Part shown: piece by piece, positions 52,164 to 64,000 of the stretch
How the letters are laid out: each line of letters starts with the position of its first letter
Numbering within the stretch: position 1 is the stretch's first letter
From: Tubulanus polymorphus
Lineage: Eukaryota; Nemertea; Palaeonemertea; Tubulaniformes; Tubulanidae
Direction of reading: 5' to 3'
DNA length: 64,000 bases
NCBI RefSeq assembly: GCF_964204645.1
Contig: NC_134029.1
Span: 5,837,001-5,901,000, forward strand
Translations under genes and position numbers: made by a program
Notes under the pieces: generated by a model
The model's database searches: none
Told to the model about the DNA's origin: nothing
The model's input: the letters and a program-made list of their open reading frames with translations, nothing else

Positions 52164-55100
52164 CCCTGGCCAAACCGATTACTTTCATCATGTGCAAGCT
52201 TACCTGTCAGAAAGGCAAAATGATTTTACAGAGCGAGTCCCCTTGCAGGCATCAACCCTTTCAGCACCCGAAAGTTGTTCCTCCCTCCCTTGGCAGTGTC
52301 AGGTGGTAAAATAATTTTCTATAATATTCCACGTTGGAAATCAAATCTAGGTAATTATTTTGCGATAAAATGCGCGATGGTATCAGTTTGAGTGATACAA
52401 TCTTGAATATTCACACGTTCGGTTATAGAAATCAGAAGAGTGAAATGTATTAAAGCCGGCTACGGCATTCCGACATATGTTCGATATCCACCTGATTTTT
52501 CTCGTTATTTTTACGCCTCTCACGAACTAGTGATTAATAAGTCACTTCGTTCGGCGATAGATCAGAGGTTGCCGTACTAATGAACTGCGGTATATTTGCG
52601 CGAGTAGATTCGTTGAATTCGATAGATTGATTCCGAGAAACTGTTTTTGGGGGTGGTTAGCAAGTATTTGTCTGTCGTAATCTTATATATATGACCGTGT
52701 TCGTCGACATCAGAATATTGGTCACTGCTAAAAAAAATGCAAAATCACTGTCTACTACATTTTGTATCAAATTTTTGCAAATTCAAAGATCAAATGCTCT
52801 CAAAATTGAATATTGCGAAAAACATATATTTTAATGGAATACGCCCACAAATAATAAATGATACTGATTTGAATTTCAATGGTTCGTTCATTACTGAGAC
52901 TGAAATGTGTACTTCGATCGGCAATTTTTCAACAGGTGCCCGTTGCTTGCAGGTCCACGATGTCGCACTATTTGTGACGTCACTCCAGACAGACACTACA
53001 TATTGCATTGATGGCTACAAGGTATTCCGATTGACACATGATGACGGAGATTTGTTAGAAGGGCATGTTCTCTTGGTGGGAAGACCCGTGAGCATCGGAC
53101 TCTCCGGGATATCACGTAAGAAACCATGAACGCGAGCCGTGATCAACTCTACAATGCTCCAACAAAATTGCAATCATTCGAAAAAATTATGTTCTGCTGG
53201 GCATAACCTCAGTCGTTTCCACTGGTATTTCACGTAAAGTAAACATTTCGAAATATTCAGCGAAACAGAATCAAAAACTACCGAGCCGTAAATGTGAGAT
53301 TGCTGGTAGGGAAAATAATTTTAGCTAAAGGGAAATCAAAATTATGTCCTGTTTCAAAATCCAGTTTCCAAAAAAACTACCGTGATCAATTATTGAAATG
53401 AGTGTTTTAGTATAGGTGGTACAAATATAACGTACATAGTTCCCACAAGAACCACTGTTTACTTGGTGGCAGCACCTTCTTTAAAGCAAGTTTTCTTATC
53501 AGGTTTACCGTTGTTAATAGGCTACCAGTTTTTTCGTCCCTCGTCCATCCGCATATTGATAAAATCTGACTAAGTGCGGATCTGTAAATAAAGAACAATC
53601 TGACCTCGTCTCGAAAAGATTCATTTACGAAATTTAGTTTCACCCACAAATATTGCTTTCCTCGTAAACAGGCAGGGTGGTACCGAAAATTACAGCCCTA
53701 TTTTTCAATTGTTAGTGCACAATATGAAAATGCCTAATATCTGCGACCATTTTAAACCCTACCGCTGATAATAACACCGAAAAAAAACAAATCCTTTCTC
53801 AACTTTGTCATCAATCGGTCAAAACGGTTTTAATGTGTGGTTTTTCTTCAAGCATAACACCGCTACTAGAATGTAACAAATCAAGTGATTTATGTGAGGA
53901 ATGCGGCGATAAAGTTATATCGCAATAAAAATCATCCGTAGATCTTCTCTGCTCCTACATCGAACTATCAAAAACCTTGAACCCGTCGGCATCCCGACCA
54001 TAAAATCTGAATCACACATGGGCTTCACTTATCCCGCCGATAAAACTGTCGGTATATTTCGCGGTTGCGAGAGAATTGTAAGAACAGTTTTTCTGACATG
54101 ATTCCCGGCATTTTACCGAGAGGCTGTATACTATAATTAATCATAGGTTAATTTACTAGTGCAACAGAGAATAGAAGCCGTATTAAAGTCGTTTACGCCA
54201 TATCAGGAACTCCGCAAGCCGTATAACTTCACCTCCTATACCAACCAGATACCTTAACCTTAATAATATAAATCGCCTCTAGATAAAAGTATGGCCCGTT
54301 GAGTCTTATAATCCCCTTGAACACAATACAACCATTTGTTTCTTGCAATTGTGCAGTTTCACCCGCCGCCAAATATTCAATTCATTAGAAATGAGATAAA
54401 AGACCTGATCAAATATTTCTGCATCAGCTGTAGTTTCTGAAAGCTGTCTGACTGGTGAATGTTATTAACATAAAGAATCAGATCGTACGTGATTTCTATC
54501 TCTTATAGCCTGTACTTTTTGTACGAAATAAAGGCTCATCATCACTGTAAATACGAAGCCATTGTCGCATCAGATTTACTTGTAGAGTTCAAATGGGGAG
54601 ATATGCCAAGAACTTGATCCCAAACGGAATTACCTGATATCAGGATCACTACAAGTTATAGATTATAAATTTCAATCTTTTCCAATGAACATAGCTTGAA
54701 TATATTCTTCCATCTGAATTGCCCCCGAGGAGAGAAAAAGTGAACAATTTTAGCGAGTAGCCTCATTAAGACCCGATCTTACATAACCATTAGGAAGCAC
54801 GTGTACAAGAGTGAGAAAAAATACAACGTTTCGATTGAATAAACTCGAAGAGCCGGTTACAGTTATTAGGAATGCGTAACAGCAGACGCCAGGTGAATGA
54901 AGTGAAGGCACATTAACAAGTGCTAGTGTAAATAGTTTGTTGAAATACAGGTAGTTCATTCAAAAAAAGAATAAAACAGACACTTCGGCAACCGAGGAAT
55001 GAAACAGATTCACCGACACAACCATCAAAATCACACGCGATCGAAGATGACTGACACAACGGCAGTTCGAGGATTGCTCCGGATGATTCTACTACGTTCT

Positions 55101-56015
55101 TTTGAACAAATTGAATACGGTTATGTTTAAGATGTTTAATGAAATATCTATAGATACATGTATAAATACGACGTGTAGAATTTACTTTATTTCGGTTTGA
55201 TGCAAAATCGACGAAGTGAATCTTCATCAACGGAAATCCCTACCTTGTATTTGAGCTTAATTGAAAAAAGAAGCAGTTAAATCCTTTTGTTGACGGCACA
55301 AACGAGCGGCCGATGAACAACTGACATGCACGACGCGTGGTTTGATAGCTGCTGCTTCAACGGGTTTATCATGAATTCTAGAATATAAACTGTTGACTCA
55401 ATCTCCGGTTAACCAAACACACCGCGAACGCACTATAGCCTCTCCTCTCGCCAGGCTCGAACAAGATATCACCGTAGGGAGTTATGAATTTCGCATCACG
55501 TTCAAAATCTGTTTGTTATATATCGAATGTATAAATAATCAAATACTTTAATCCATCTGAAAGGCAGTTTTCGGAGAGAAGTTGGTGAGATGACCGGTCG
55601 AATCGGTCTGGGATATAATCCCGACTGAAAAGGTTCAATATCAGACCGTGTGTACTTTTTCCCATCCAAACTGAACGTATACGCGCTGTAGATCAGAAAC
55701 TGTGTAATAAAGTTGTGTGCTGTTGAACACGATCCCACTTCTCCGTGAAGAATGAAAAAAAAGAAAGGTTATTCCGACTATGTAACTTTTAAACCAATAT
55801 CCGAACGTAAATTTGAAATTCAGACGTGTATTTCATGAGATGGCTGGGCCCGGATCCCCCAGACTGCAGTCTGATTTGATTACTTGCTTGTAAGTCAGAG
55901 GTGTTGTGTGGCGGTGATTAGCGATAGACGATGTAAGGATTTAATCGCTATTTCTCTCTCATTACTTCGAATTAATTTCAGTCTGTCTTATGGCGGCTCG
56001 TATCGACCGTTTTTC

Positions 56016-56186
56016 ATAAGCCTGACGCAGACGACGCAGGGAAACACGGGAACGGGAGACAGAAACATGTTTCCATTCGTGTGCGTTTACGGGGAAACGA
56101 TAAACATGGTTTTTCAGAAACAACGTTTCCGAGTGCATGTATTCGTGTTTCCGCGTTTATATATGCGTCGTGTGCGTTGGGGTTAC
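56016..56186. mobile_element. Palindromic MITE family A, copy 5
   Basis: Starts ATAAGCCTGACGCAGACGAC, ends GCGTCGTGTGCGTTGGGGTT. Interior motifs GCAGGGAAACACGGGAAC and AGAAACAACGTTTCCGAG match copies 3 and 4. Confidence 0.75.
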
Positions 56187-56517
56187 GAACGTTTTAGTCA
56201 AGTAAAAGTAACTATATCCCAAGTTCAAAACTCGTCTCTCGTTATTTGATGTGCCGTTGACTCTGGTTCGATTAAGAAATAATGTAACCATGTTGTCTGT
56301 GTATCATGATTTGCGAAATCGAAGACTAACTTTCACTTCACTATTGAGATTACAACGCGGAACGGTGGTGCGTTCGTCTCGTGGCCCATCTAGGCCTCGT
56401 CTAGATTGTCCCTTTGTTCCGATGGTATCCACCGCGTTCGCTAAAGTGAAGTTCATCGGAAACATTTCATTCAAAAGTAGTAGTGTCTTTATTTTTAGTA
56501 TTGCAGAATTTTTTGAA

Positions 56518-56734
56518 CGTCCGGCCCGCTGCCAGTGGCGTCAGATTTTGACCTTCAAGTGCTGCCCCTATGTATTTCATTAGTGGTGGACGTGTGAACT
56601 AACTTATTACTGACATGCCATAGTAGGAATATTGTCCTGTCAGGTTGGTTCACATGTCCACCGCTAATGAAATAGATAGGGGCAGCACTTGACGGACAAA
56701 ATATGACTTAAAAAGACTTCGGCGGGTCGGACGT
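56518..56734. repeat. 217-bp foldback element
   Basis: ACGTCCGGCCCGC ... AAGTGCTGCCCCTAT ... TTCATTAGTGGTGGACGTGT on the left is complementary to ACATGTCCACCGCTAATGAA ... ATAGGGGCAGCACTT ... GCGGGTCGGACGT on the right. Arms ~85 bp; the loop itself contains a short ACTGACA/TGTCAGG stem. Confidence 0.75.
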
Positions 56735-57590
56735 ATCGATACTTGCTGTGTACATAAACAATGTCAGGCAATATAGAAATTAAGTAGAAAGATATAACAA
56801 GTACAAAATACAAAGAAATTCAAGAAATGGATCATGAAATGTACGGACAAATCATCAATCACTGTTTGAGGTTTATGCCCCTCGAGTCATCAGGGGTCAA
56901 CCTCATATAAAACGATCATTATTTGGGCTCGAATCTTTATATCCCTATAAATCTTCTTAACTGTTAACCTAATCAAATAACTTTATTAAGATAATGCAGG
57001 GGTGGATCTTGGATCCGATTTGCATCCCCAATAGGGCATCATACTTACGTTATTGATGTCCGGGAAATTCAGCAACATCAAAAGTCCGTATTTGACATTA
57101 ATTCATTTTTCAATCACATGATCTCTTGAGGCAAATTTACCCACCAATTACCTCATCAGTTCCGTGTAGGTCATTGCATTAAATCCGAAAACTAAAATCA
57201 CTTATTCCTTAAACGTCAGGCGATGAAATAGACATTTTGAGGTAATTCGTTTAAACTTTAATAACACGCAGTTGAGCAGTTCCCTTTTTTAATTCTGACA
57301 GGTACACTACTAGCGCTGAAGCACAGACGAGGCTATCACCCGCACGATCTTCACGCGTGTATATACATACTACTTCTCCGACTCCCTCGACAACTACCCG
57401 ACGAATTCAGCATCTTCAACAGTAATTTGTCCACTATAAACACCGGTTGAGCGGATTATTGCCCGATTTTGAGAGCTGCAAATATGCGAAGAATTACTCA
57501 CGTTTACGCGTTAGAAAAACAAACCGAGTGTATTCACAGAAAACACTTTCGCAAAAAGCCTGGTCATTTAATACTTCATGTAATTTCTAA

Positions 57591-58148
57591 GTAGTAGAAA
57601 AATCATCGGCAAATACGAAGGCTACAGTTCAGAACTTATTTCGCCGTTTCTTTTGGAATTTGATCATATATAAAAACAGTCAATTTAGTTAGATCCGTTA
57701 CAGAAGGAATTACTGGCTATAGGAGTCATATGGTCAACAACGTTGTATTCACAGTATATGATCCCTAAAGAAGTTCTACAATATTCTCAACATTTTATTT
57801 GGGACCATTCAGGTTTCATCATGGAGGCAGAGTGACTACATATTTATGTACTAATCCATATGCGGACATGGCGTAGGTTTATGACGGGATGTATATCATG
57901 TTTATTCATTCAGTTTGGTTCCTCTCGCGTCCTTGTTTGGTCCGTGAAATCTGAGATGCGACAAGCAACGAAATATATAATGGGAAATCACACTTTAGAA
58001 AAAAAAACAAATTACCGGCATATATTTTCTGCAAATACAAACAAGTATAAGTCACAAAACTGGGTAGTGAGCTATTTCAGAATAATGATTACTCTGAGGT
58101 AGGGCATATAGAATCATGCCTGAAGGTACAAGTCGTAATAAGCGAACA
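57591..58148 (-). other. FAXDC2 3' flank/3'-UTR, left copy of a tandem duplication
   Basis: Sequence from GTAGTAGAAAAATCATCGGC onward matches 61337 onward, with CATGTTTATTCA (AATAAA on the - strand) kept in both copies at 57895-57910 and about 61645. Immediately downstream of the stop codon, GCCTGAAGGTACAAGTCGTA is shared with 63744. Confidence 0.75.
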
Positions 58149-60725
58149 TTATTGTTCTTTGGCATTGGGGGTGGTAGCAGTGGCGCTTTCTTTCTTCGGA
58201 TCGTCGGGGTATTGCTTCGACAACGGTTCAGTGTTCAACAGCGTGTAGTGTCGTTGGTACGCTTTCGACTCGCGGAACAGACTATCGGTGCCGTGTAGCC
58301 AGTCCAATACTCCCAACACACCGTAACACTGGTTAAACCTACAAATAACATTCAAAATATACTCATATAAAAAGAAAAGGGAGAATCTTCAAAATATGTT
58401 TTTTTTTTAAATTTCAATCATCGGACTAATGTTCTTAGTAACGGATAAAAGTTTGAACCATAAACACAAGTAAAACCATTGAATACACTAGCTGTATTAA
58501 ATAAGTATACTCTGAAATGTGTCCGACTATATACGATTTGAGTGGTATTATAGGAATAAGATTAACTCGGAATGTAATTATTTCTTCTGGTGATAATCGT
58601 TTCAAAATTTTTGGAGGTCACCCCTACACCATAGAGAGTTTTGGCGCTCGCAATGTCAGTTTCGCTCATATCATAATAATCGCTCCATACTTTAGTACCT
58701 CCCATCAGGACAATGCTGGCTACGGGCCAGGTATTCGTCCCTTCGTACCAACTTACTTAAGATGGTGATAATCGTGGGCTTCCGGCGAAGGCATCAGAGG
58801 CAGATGATACCCGCTGTGAGCATTGGTCGTCGACAACAGAGCAATAGTGAACCACATCCAGGCGGTAGCGATGTGCGACCCCATCAACAACGGACCCATG
58901 ATCGTCGGAAGCAGAGTGCTGAAGATGTGCTCAATCGGATGAGAGTATATAGATACCATACCGATTGGAGCCGTCCAGTCGTGGTGTATCTTATGAATGT
59001 ACTTATAGAGCCGCGGGTGATGCAAAATCCTGGAATTAATATCCGTAAAAACAAAAATTATCAAGCGCAATTGGCACGGGCAGAATTAAACAAATTGCAT
59101 CAAAACCTTCCCAAAGTACACCCCTCCAAAAGTGAACACCTTTTGCCCAGTGTTCACTGTTTTACCGTATTGGCTTAGGCCATCTCATTTACCTGTGCGA
59201 ATAGTAGAAAAAGGCCTCTAAAACAAACACGAATACAATCAGTTCTAATACGACCCACTGTAAGGTGGGCAGATCTCCGTGAAACTGACATCCTCTCATT
59301 TCACAAAAATAAAAGGCCACAATTAAAAACAGAGGTATGATCACCAACTGATTGAACAGGACGACGAGTACAGCCTTTTTCAGACGTTTTGGATCGACCT
59401 ACAATGAGATTAATGAGAAAAGAAAATTTCTCGACATTTTCCTTGTAAAGACGAGTATCGAGTAGACTTACACGCACGTATGTCGGATGTTTTGGAACAT
59501 GAAAATTTTCTCCGACAAAGAGAAAAGTCAGTTTTTCCAACTTTTGGATGAAAACTTGAAACAGGTGCTCGATCTCCGTACTATCTACGACTCATCTCAT
59601 AATGACTGTTGAAGCGAGTCGGGGCTACACGCATTTGAACCTACATTATAGATCTATTACCTTATATCAACGACTGTTATAAAAAGGATGAACTTACGGG
59701 AACATTTTCTTTCGGCTGAATTTTGTAGTTGTAGAAGAACTCCGGTTTTCCGGTCAAATCGACGATAATGAGGAAAATATTAGCAGTCCAGAATACAGCC
59801 ATACAAATCACAGTCGTACCTTAATTACAATACATAAACAACATTGTCAATACAAAACTCTGTATACGACTGATAACCGTTTGGAAGAATTAGTAAGTAT
59901 TACAGCAGCTTATTGGTGGTCCCGGCAATCCTGGGTAAATAGGTTCAAATTCTGGCGGTGGCAGAGTTTCTAGGTCTAGCTTCTCTGTTCTATATCTAAC
60001 CTTCGAAATCTAAATGTCCTTATTGGTGCTCAATGGATTGCCGAATCTAAAACAATCGCTCATACCAAGGACTCCCCAACGTCGTTTACAAGAAGGATAT
60101 GAGCATAACAGCCCCATTTCACTAATGAAACTTACCCCAAATAGCCACATTAAAATCGCTACTTCCGAATAAAGCATACGTGTGGTCAAACATACTCTGC
60201 CACAAACTGGCAGAACAACCCCAAATTCTCTGTAAATGCCTATAAAACATGAAAGATGCTTGTATTAGAACTACTACTAACCAAGCCAATCTAAATCAAA
60301 TGACCTCAGGAAAAAATCTTGACGAATTAGTAATACTGATCTCAAAGCTCTTTACAAAATACGTACATTTTAAGCAGTGACTACAAATCACAAAACAATT
60401 TTTTTACGGATTTGATAGGTCACGCTCCACCTACACATTTCAGATGGAAAAATCAATTTCATTGGTAACAAATGATCCGAATCAGGTGGGTTCGACTGTA
60501 TTGATTGCTAGCATCCGAAAGCAAGTCGAAGAGAGTATAAAATACATACCATACTAAAGTATTCTTAAAAGTGACAAACACGACCAAAGACGCTCCGATA
60601 ATAAACGCAGCCTTTTTCACCGAGTCGATAAACTGAAAACGTTGATTTTCACATATAGTCACGCGATGGACTCGCTGCTTAGCTGTCGTCCTTATTTTCT
60701 CCGATATAATTCTGAAAATGTTCAT
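58149..60725 (-). CDS. FAXDC2: FAXDC2, membrane fatty acid hydroxylase/sterol oxidase-like enzyme
   Basis: Multi-pass endoplasmic-reticulum di-iron oxidoreductase of the fatty acid hydroxylase superfamily (with MSMO1/ERG25); FAXDC2 has been linked to sterol C4-methyl oxidation, so a lipid or sterol substrate is likely but not shown here. Exons in transcript order: 60550-60632 (possibly extended), 60136-60239, 59698-59819, 59193-59398, 58757-59029, 58149-58338; phases agree. Histidine boxes: SHRILHH (split across exons), HKIHH, HDYHH. WHLQRIWG at the first junction and FNQCYGVLGVLD near the end fit FAXDC2 specifically. Several hydrophobic segments (e.g. AAFIIGASLVVFVTF). Stop TAA at 58149-58151. 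The start is unsure: ATG at 60723-60725 reads straight into exon 60632 and would give 356 residues, but a TTTTCAG acceptor at 60633 suggests a separate upstream exon. Confidence 0.94.
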
Positions 60726-63700
60726 CTCGAAAATTAGACCCCAGAACAACGAAAAAAGTCGTCATACAACTGGACTGAAATTTCAAGAAATACAGCAATT
60801 TTCAGAGTGGCAAAGTCTTTAAGTTGACAAAACAAATTCAGACATTCGACTTCCAAGAATATATACATGACGAATTTCTATTTCTAAGCATTTGATCAAT
60901 AACGCGCGTGGTTCTATTATTTTGCACCGAGATCGGTTAAGTAGGCCTAGGTCAAGGTCTTTTACGGTCCAATGGTACAAATGAATCAACGTGGAACATA
61001 ATAGGCTACAAACTTGGAAATAATCTTGATATAACAGTAAACCTTAACAAGAGTGCGAACTATTTTGGTTTTTTTTGCGGTTGAAATAACTTGAAATGTT
61101 CGATGATTTCAAATGAGCTGTAAAGAAAACCAGTTCAGGCTAGAAAGGATGTTGCATTTTGATTTTGGTCCCCCGGTCATCGGTGACGAGTCCCTGAGAT
61201 AAATTGTCTCTTTGAAAGTAGTTTTAAATTGATAAATCACATTATTTATAGTTATTCATTTTTCGTTATTTCTAGGCAGAGGATATTTTGACGATGACAA
61301 TGAATTATAATTTTATTAGGGTTACCATTTTCTCGGGTAGTAGAAAAATCATCAGCAAATACGTAGGCTACAATTCAGAACTTATTTCGCCGTTTCTTTC
61401 GGAATTTGATCAAATATAAATACAGTGAATTTAGTTAGATCCGTTTCAAAGGGAATTACAGGCTATAGGAGTCACATGACAAACAACGATGTATTCACGG
61501 TATATGATCCCAAAAGAAGAACAATATTTCTTCAGATTTTATTTGAGACCATTCAGGTTTCATCATGGAGGCAGTGATGAAAGATACTACTTGCGTATCA
61601 ATTTACATGTGGACATAATAGTAGGTTGATGATGAAGGGAGATGAATCATGTTTATTCAGTTTTTGGTTCCTCTTGCATCCTTCCTTGTTTGGTCCGTGA
61701 AATCTATTTGACAGGGTAACCACTTTTATTTGAGTTACCTTCCTTGACATGAACGCCCTGAATTGATCTGCTAAGAATCCAATTAATTAATACGTGAGAC
61801 GGAAGCTGTTTGATTTCACACGCGATCTAGCAATCTCAACACATTTCCCTGACTTAAAGTTCTTTAAATAAAATCCGACTTCTTAAAAGAAAATTCCCCG
61901 ACTTCCCCGATTTCCAGGTAAGTGGCCACACTGTTTGAGTCACGAGAAGAACGGCAAAAGAACCTTGATACTTCGACAGATGAAGCAAGAAACGCTGAAT
62001 TCTAGTATATATAATATATTTGAATGCGATTAATGATGCGAAAAGCAAAGAAATATATAATGGGAAATCACATTTAACAAACAACAAACTACCATAACAA
62101 TTCTCCAACAACCATACTTGCATTGCTTGTGTTGTCTTTCTAGTCTAAATAAAAATAAGTATAAGTCACAAAACCTGTGTAGTGAGTTATGCCATTGAGA
62201 AAATTTTTCAATGTTCATGTAATTTGTAAGAAATTCATTTGATAGGTTCATAACTACAGTTGTTGAGGGTAGTTGACTAACTTTCGCGTCGTTTTCTTAG
62301 TAGTTCTTAAATTCAGCTGTAGATGGCATGAAAATATTCGCAATCATTCTCGTACTAATCTTTTTCAAATCCACACGTATCTACCGATACTGACAAAGTA
62401 AACAAGTCTTTGACTGTTGAATGCTATGAGAATAAGCGACACATTCTAGTATAAACCTGGAAATGAATTAGATTCAATGATTCAACTTATGTAGTAGCAA
62501 TATAAGCATTTCATTGAATAATTGTAAAAAAGCTAACTGTTTTCTGCATCGCAATGTAGAATTTTAAAAATCAAAAGCTGCCAGATTTTTTCGAGATTAT
62601 TCCCCTCAAAAATATAGTTTTTACGTAAAATAACATTGCCTTTGGTGGAAAGAATATTTTAAAAAATGCAGTATTTTCCACATACCAGAACCTCATTGTC
62701 AGGAGCAGTATTCTAAACAGATTTTAGGGTAGGATCCGAGTTGGACAGTTATAATTTGTTCACAAACTGGGATTACAACTTTCGAAGTCAATCAGATTAC
62801 GAATTACAAGTACGTTACTACTTCATAAGAATTACATTATTTACAATCATAACACTCAACGTTGTCCACCACTATAATAACAGCATTTTAGAAAATGAAA
62901 TAAAGATTAGCCCAATATTCCCATGTATAGCAACAACTATCATACTACAGTTGATTATCATTATGTTTACAACTCTTAGACTTAGTGAAATGAATTACAA
63001 AATCAGGACTCGAATTGAAGATGATGTCTTTAGCTGATTCGATGATCAAGTCTTAAGCGAGTTTCATTGTATTAATGGCAAACTGAGCTTAACTTGGAAT
63101 CAACAAAACCAGAAGCCATCTGATTAAAATATACATACATGTACATAAATGGAAAAAAAAGTTATTCTTTTTTTGGTGAAAAAAATCCCCGAGTTAATAA
63201 ATCAAAGCATGGCTTACTTCACAGTGAAAAGCAAGAAAATAAAATTCCGTTTTTTTTCCAAGAAAATCAAGTGTTAATTCTGCTGTACCTTCAGGCTTAG
63301 ACATAGTGATAAGTTATGTTTCAAACAGGCATACAATACAATACCATTAAAATCAACAAAATTAATCATACATTTGTAGTAATTTCATAGCTGAAAGGAT
63401 TTAGCTTTATGAAGAAAATCTCAAATTCAAATATATTTGTGGCCAATGAAACTGTAGGTTGGGAAAGTGTCTTGATATCTCGTGAATTCTTCATCGTAAA
63501 CGGTGAAGGGGTCAATCGACAGACATCTAGCCCGAGATACATTCATCAGATCAATGTTACACTCAAATACAAAACATATTGTGGCCAACAAAACTATGGT
63601 AGGCGGTGAATTACCAATAGTCAGCGCGGATCTAACCAATTTACTGTCTGAGTTGCTCATCATATGACAAAACCGAGTTTCCTAAATTCGAACCGGTTAC

Positions 63701-63775
63701 CGATATTCGGAAACTCAGCGCCACAAAGTCTATTACAAAATGTTGCCTGAAGGTACAAGTCGTAATAATCGAACT
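60726..63775. other. Spacer between the two FAXDC2 copies
   Basis: 3.05 kb. The part 61337-62170 duplicates the 3' flank of the first copy; 61712-61933 within it is an inserted hAT-like element; 62200-63735 has no counterpart at the first copy. AT-rich. An open frame at 62741-63037 (+) has two hydrophobic stretches but no ATG start and no recognisable homology. Confidence 0.7.
61712..61933. mobile_element. hAT-like MITE inserted in the duplicated FAXDC2 3' flank
   Basis: Begins CAGGGTAACCACTTTTATTT, ends AGGTAAGTGGCCACACTG, imperfect terminal inverted repeats, 222 bp. The sequence is absent from the equivalent position at the first copy (after GTCCGTGAAATCT, 57950). Another ~100 bp after it (61934-62034) is also absent from copy 1. 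No clean 8-bp target duplication is seen. Confidence 0.6.
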
Positions 63776-63965
63776 TTATTGTTCTTTGGCAGCGGAGGTG
63801 CTAGCAGTGGCTCTTCCTTTTTTCGGATCGTCGGGGTATTGTTTTGACAATGGTTCAGTGTTCAACAGCATGATGTGTCGCTGGTACGCTTTCGACTCGC
63901 GGAACTGATTATCGGTGCCATGTAGCCGGTCCAATACTCCCAACACGCCGTAACACTGGTTAAAC
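63776..63965 (-). CDS. FAXDC2: Second FAXDC2 copy, last exon (gene continues off the right edge)
   Basis: 190-nt exon, identical in length and phase to the last exon of the first copy (58149-58338). Preceded (on the - strand) by an acceptor TACTTGTAG and ended by TAA at 63776-63778. Encodes FNQCYGVLGVLDRLHGTD and SKAYQRHIMLLNTEPLSKQ, then a short Ala/Thr/Ser tail ending AAKEQ. About ten of 62 residues differ from copy 1, several of them conservative. No stop or frameshift, so this reads as a functional paralogue rather than a pseudogene, though only this exon is visible. Confidence 0.92.
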
Positions 63966-64000
63966 CTACAAGTAACATTCAAAATAACATATAAGTTATA

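Larger units (their letters stand above)
52003..58148. other. Region between ARHGEF17 5' end and FAXDC2 3' end
   Basis: 6.1 kb between two - strand genes. It should contain the ARHGEF17 promoter and 5'-UTR exon(s) and, near 57591-58148, the FAXDC2 3'-UTR (this part is duplicated at 61337-62170). It holds a 12-bp-arm palindrome (52136-52163), one family A MITE (56016-56186) and a 217-bp foldback (56518-56734). The open frame at 52737-53129 is unidentified. Confidence 0.7.

Noticed and set aside
59921-59965. tRNA-like B-box GGTTCAAATTC
   Set aside because: No matching acceptor, D or anticodon stems could be built around it.
62741-63037. 98-codon frame with two hydrophobic stretches
   Set aside because: Opens at TTG rather than ATG, very AT-rich, and no recognisable protein; hydrophobicity is expected from T-rich codons.

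Overview
The window is animal nuclear DNA: AT-rich, intron-containing, with GT-AG introns mostly of 50-600 bp, long non-coding stretches and many small palindromic transposon-like repeats. It holds five protein-coding loci, four of them recognisable with confidence as orthologues of vertebrate genes. Compact introns and moderately diverged proteins suggest an invertebrate bilaterian, perhaps a marine lophotrochozoan. That placement is inference; no species-specific marker was seen.

Layout. (1) 44-14902, + strand: a 5'-truncated LONP1 gene (mitochondrial Lon protease), 16 exons visible, the last one separated by an 8.4-kb intron. (2) 14903-23102: intergenic, with a 40-bp minisatellite and palindromic elements. 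(3) 23103-29733, - strand: a synaptotagmin of the SYT4/SYT11 class, four coding exons that join to 423 codons plus stop. (4) 34518-51919, - strand: ARHGEF17 (TEM4/p164-RhoGEF), 21 coding exons that join to 2623 codons plus stop. One 5.2-kb first coding exon carries the whole disordered N-terminus. (5) 58149-60725, - strand: FAXDC2, a membrane di-iron hydroxylase. (6) 63776-63965, - strand: the last exon of a second, tandem FAXDC2 copy that runs off the right edge.

The genes belong to unrelated processes: mitochondrial proteolysis, vesicle trafficking, Rho signalling and lipid/sterol oxidation. No operon-like arrangement is expected or seen. Exon joins were checked by reading phase and by recalled similarity to the vertebrate proteins; for the ARHGEF17, synaptotagmin and LONP1 models the summed exon lengths close in frame.

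No new enzymatic or defence system was found. The most notable observations are the FAXDC2 tandem duplication with a traceable breakpoint and a later insertion in one copy, four degenerate tandem repeats at the N-terminus of ARHGEF17, a family of five palindromic elements sharing a TTAAAGCCCAACG end, a second small inverted-repeat family inside ARHGEF17 introns, several unrelated long foldbacks, and a LINE remnant inside the synaptotagmin gene.
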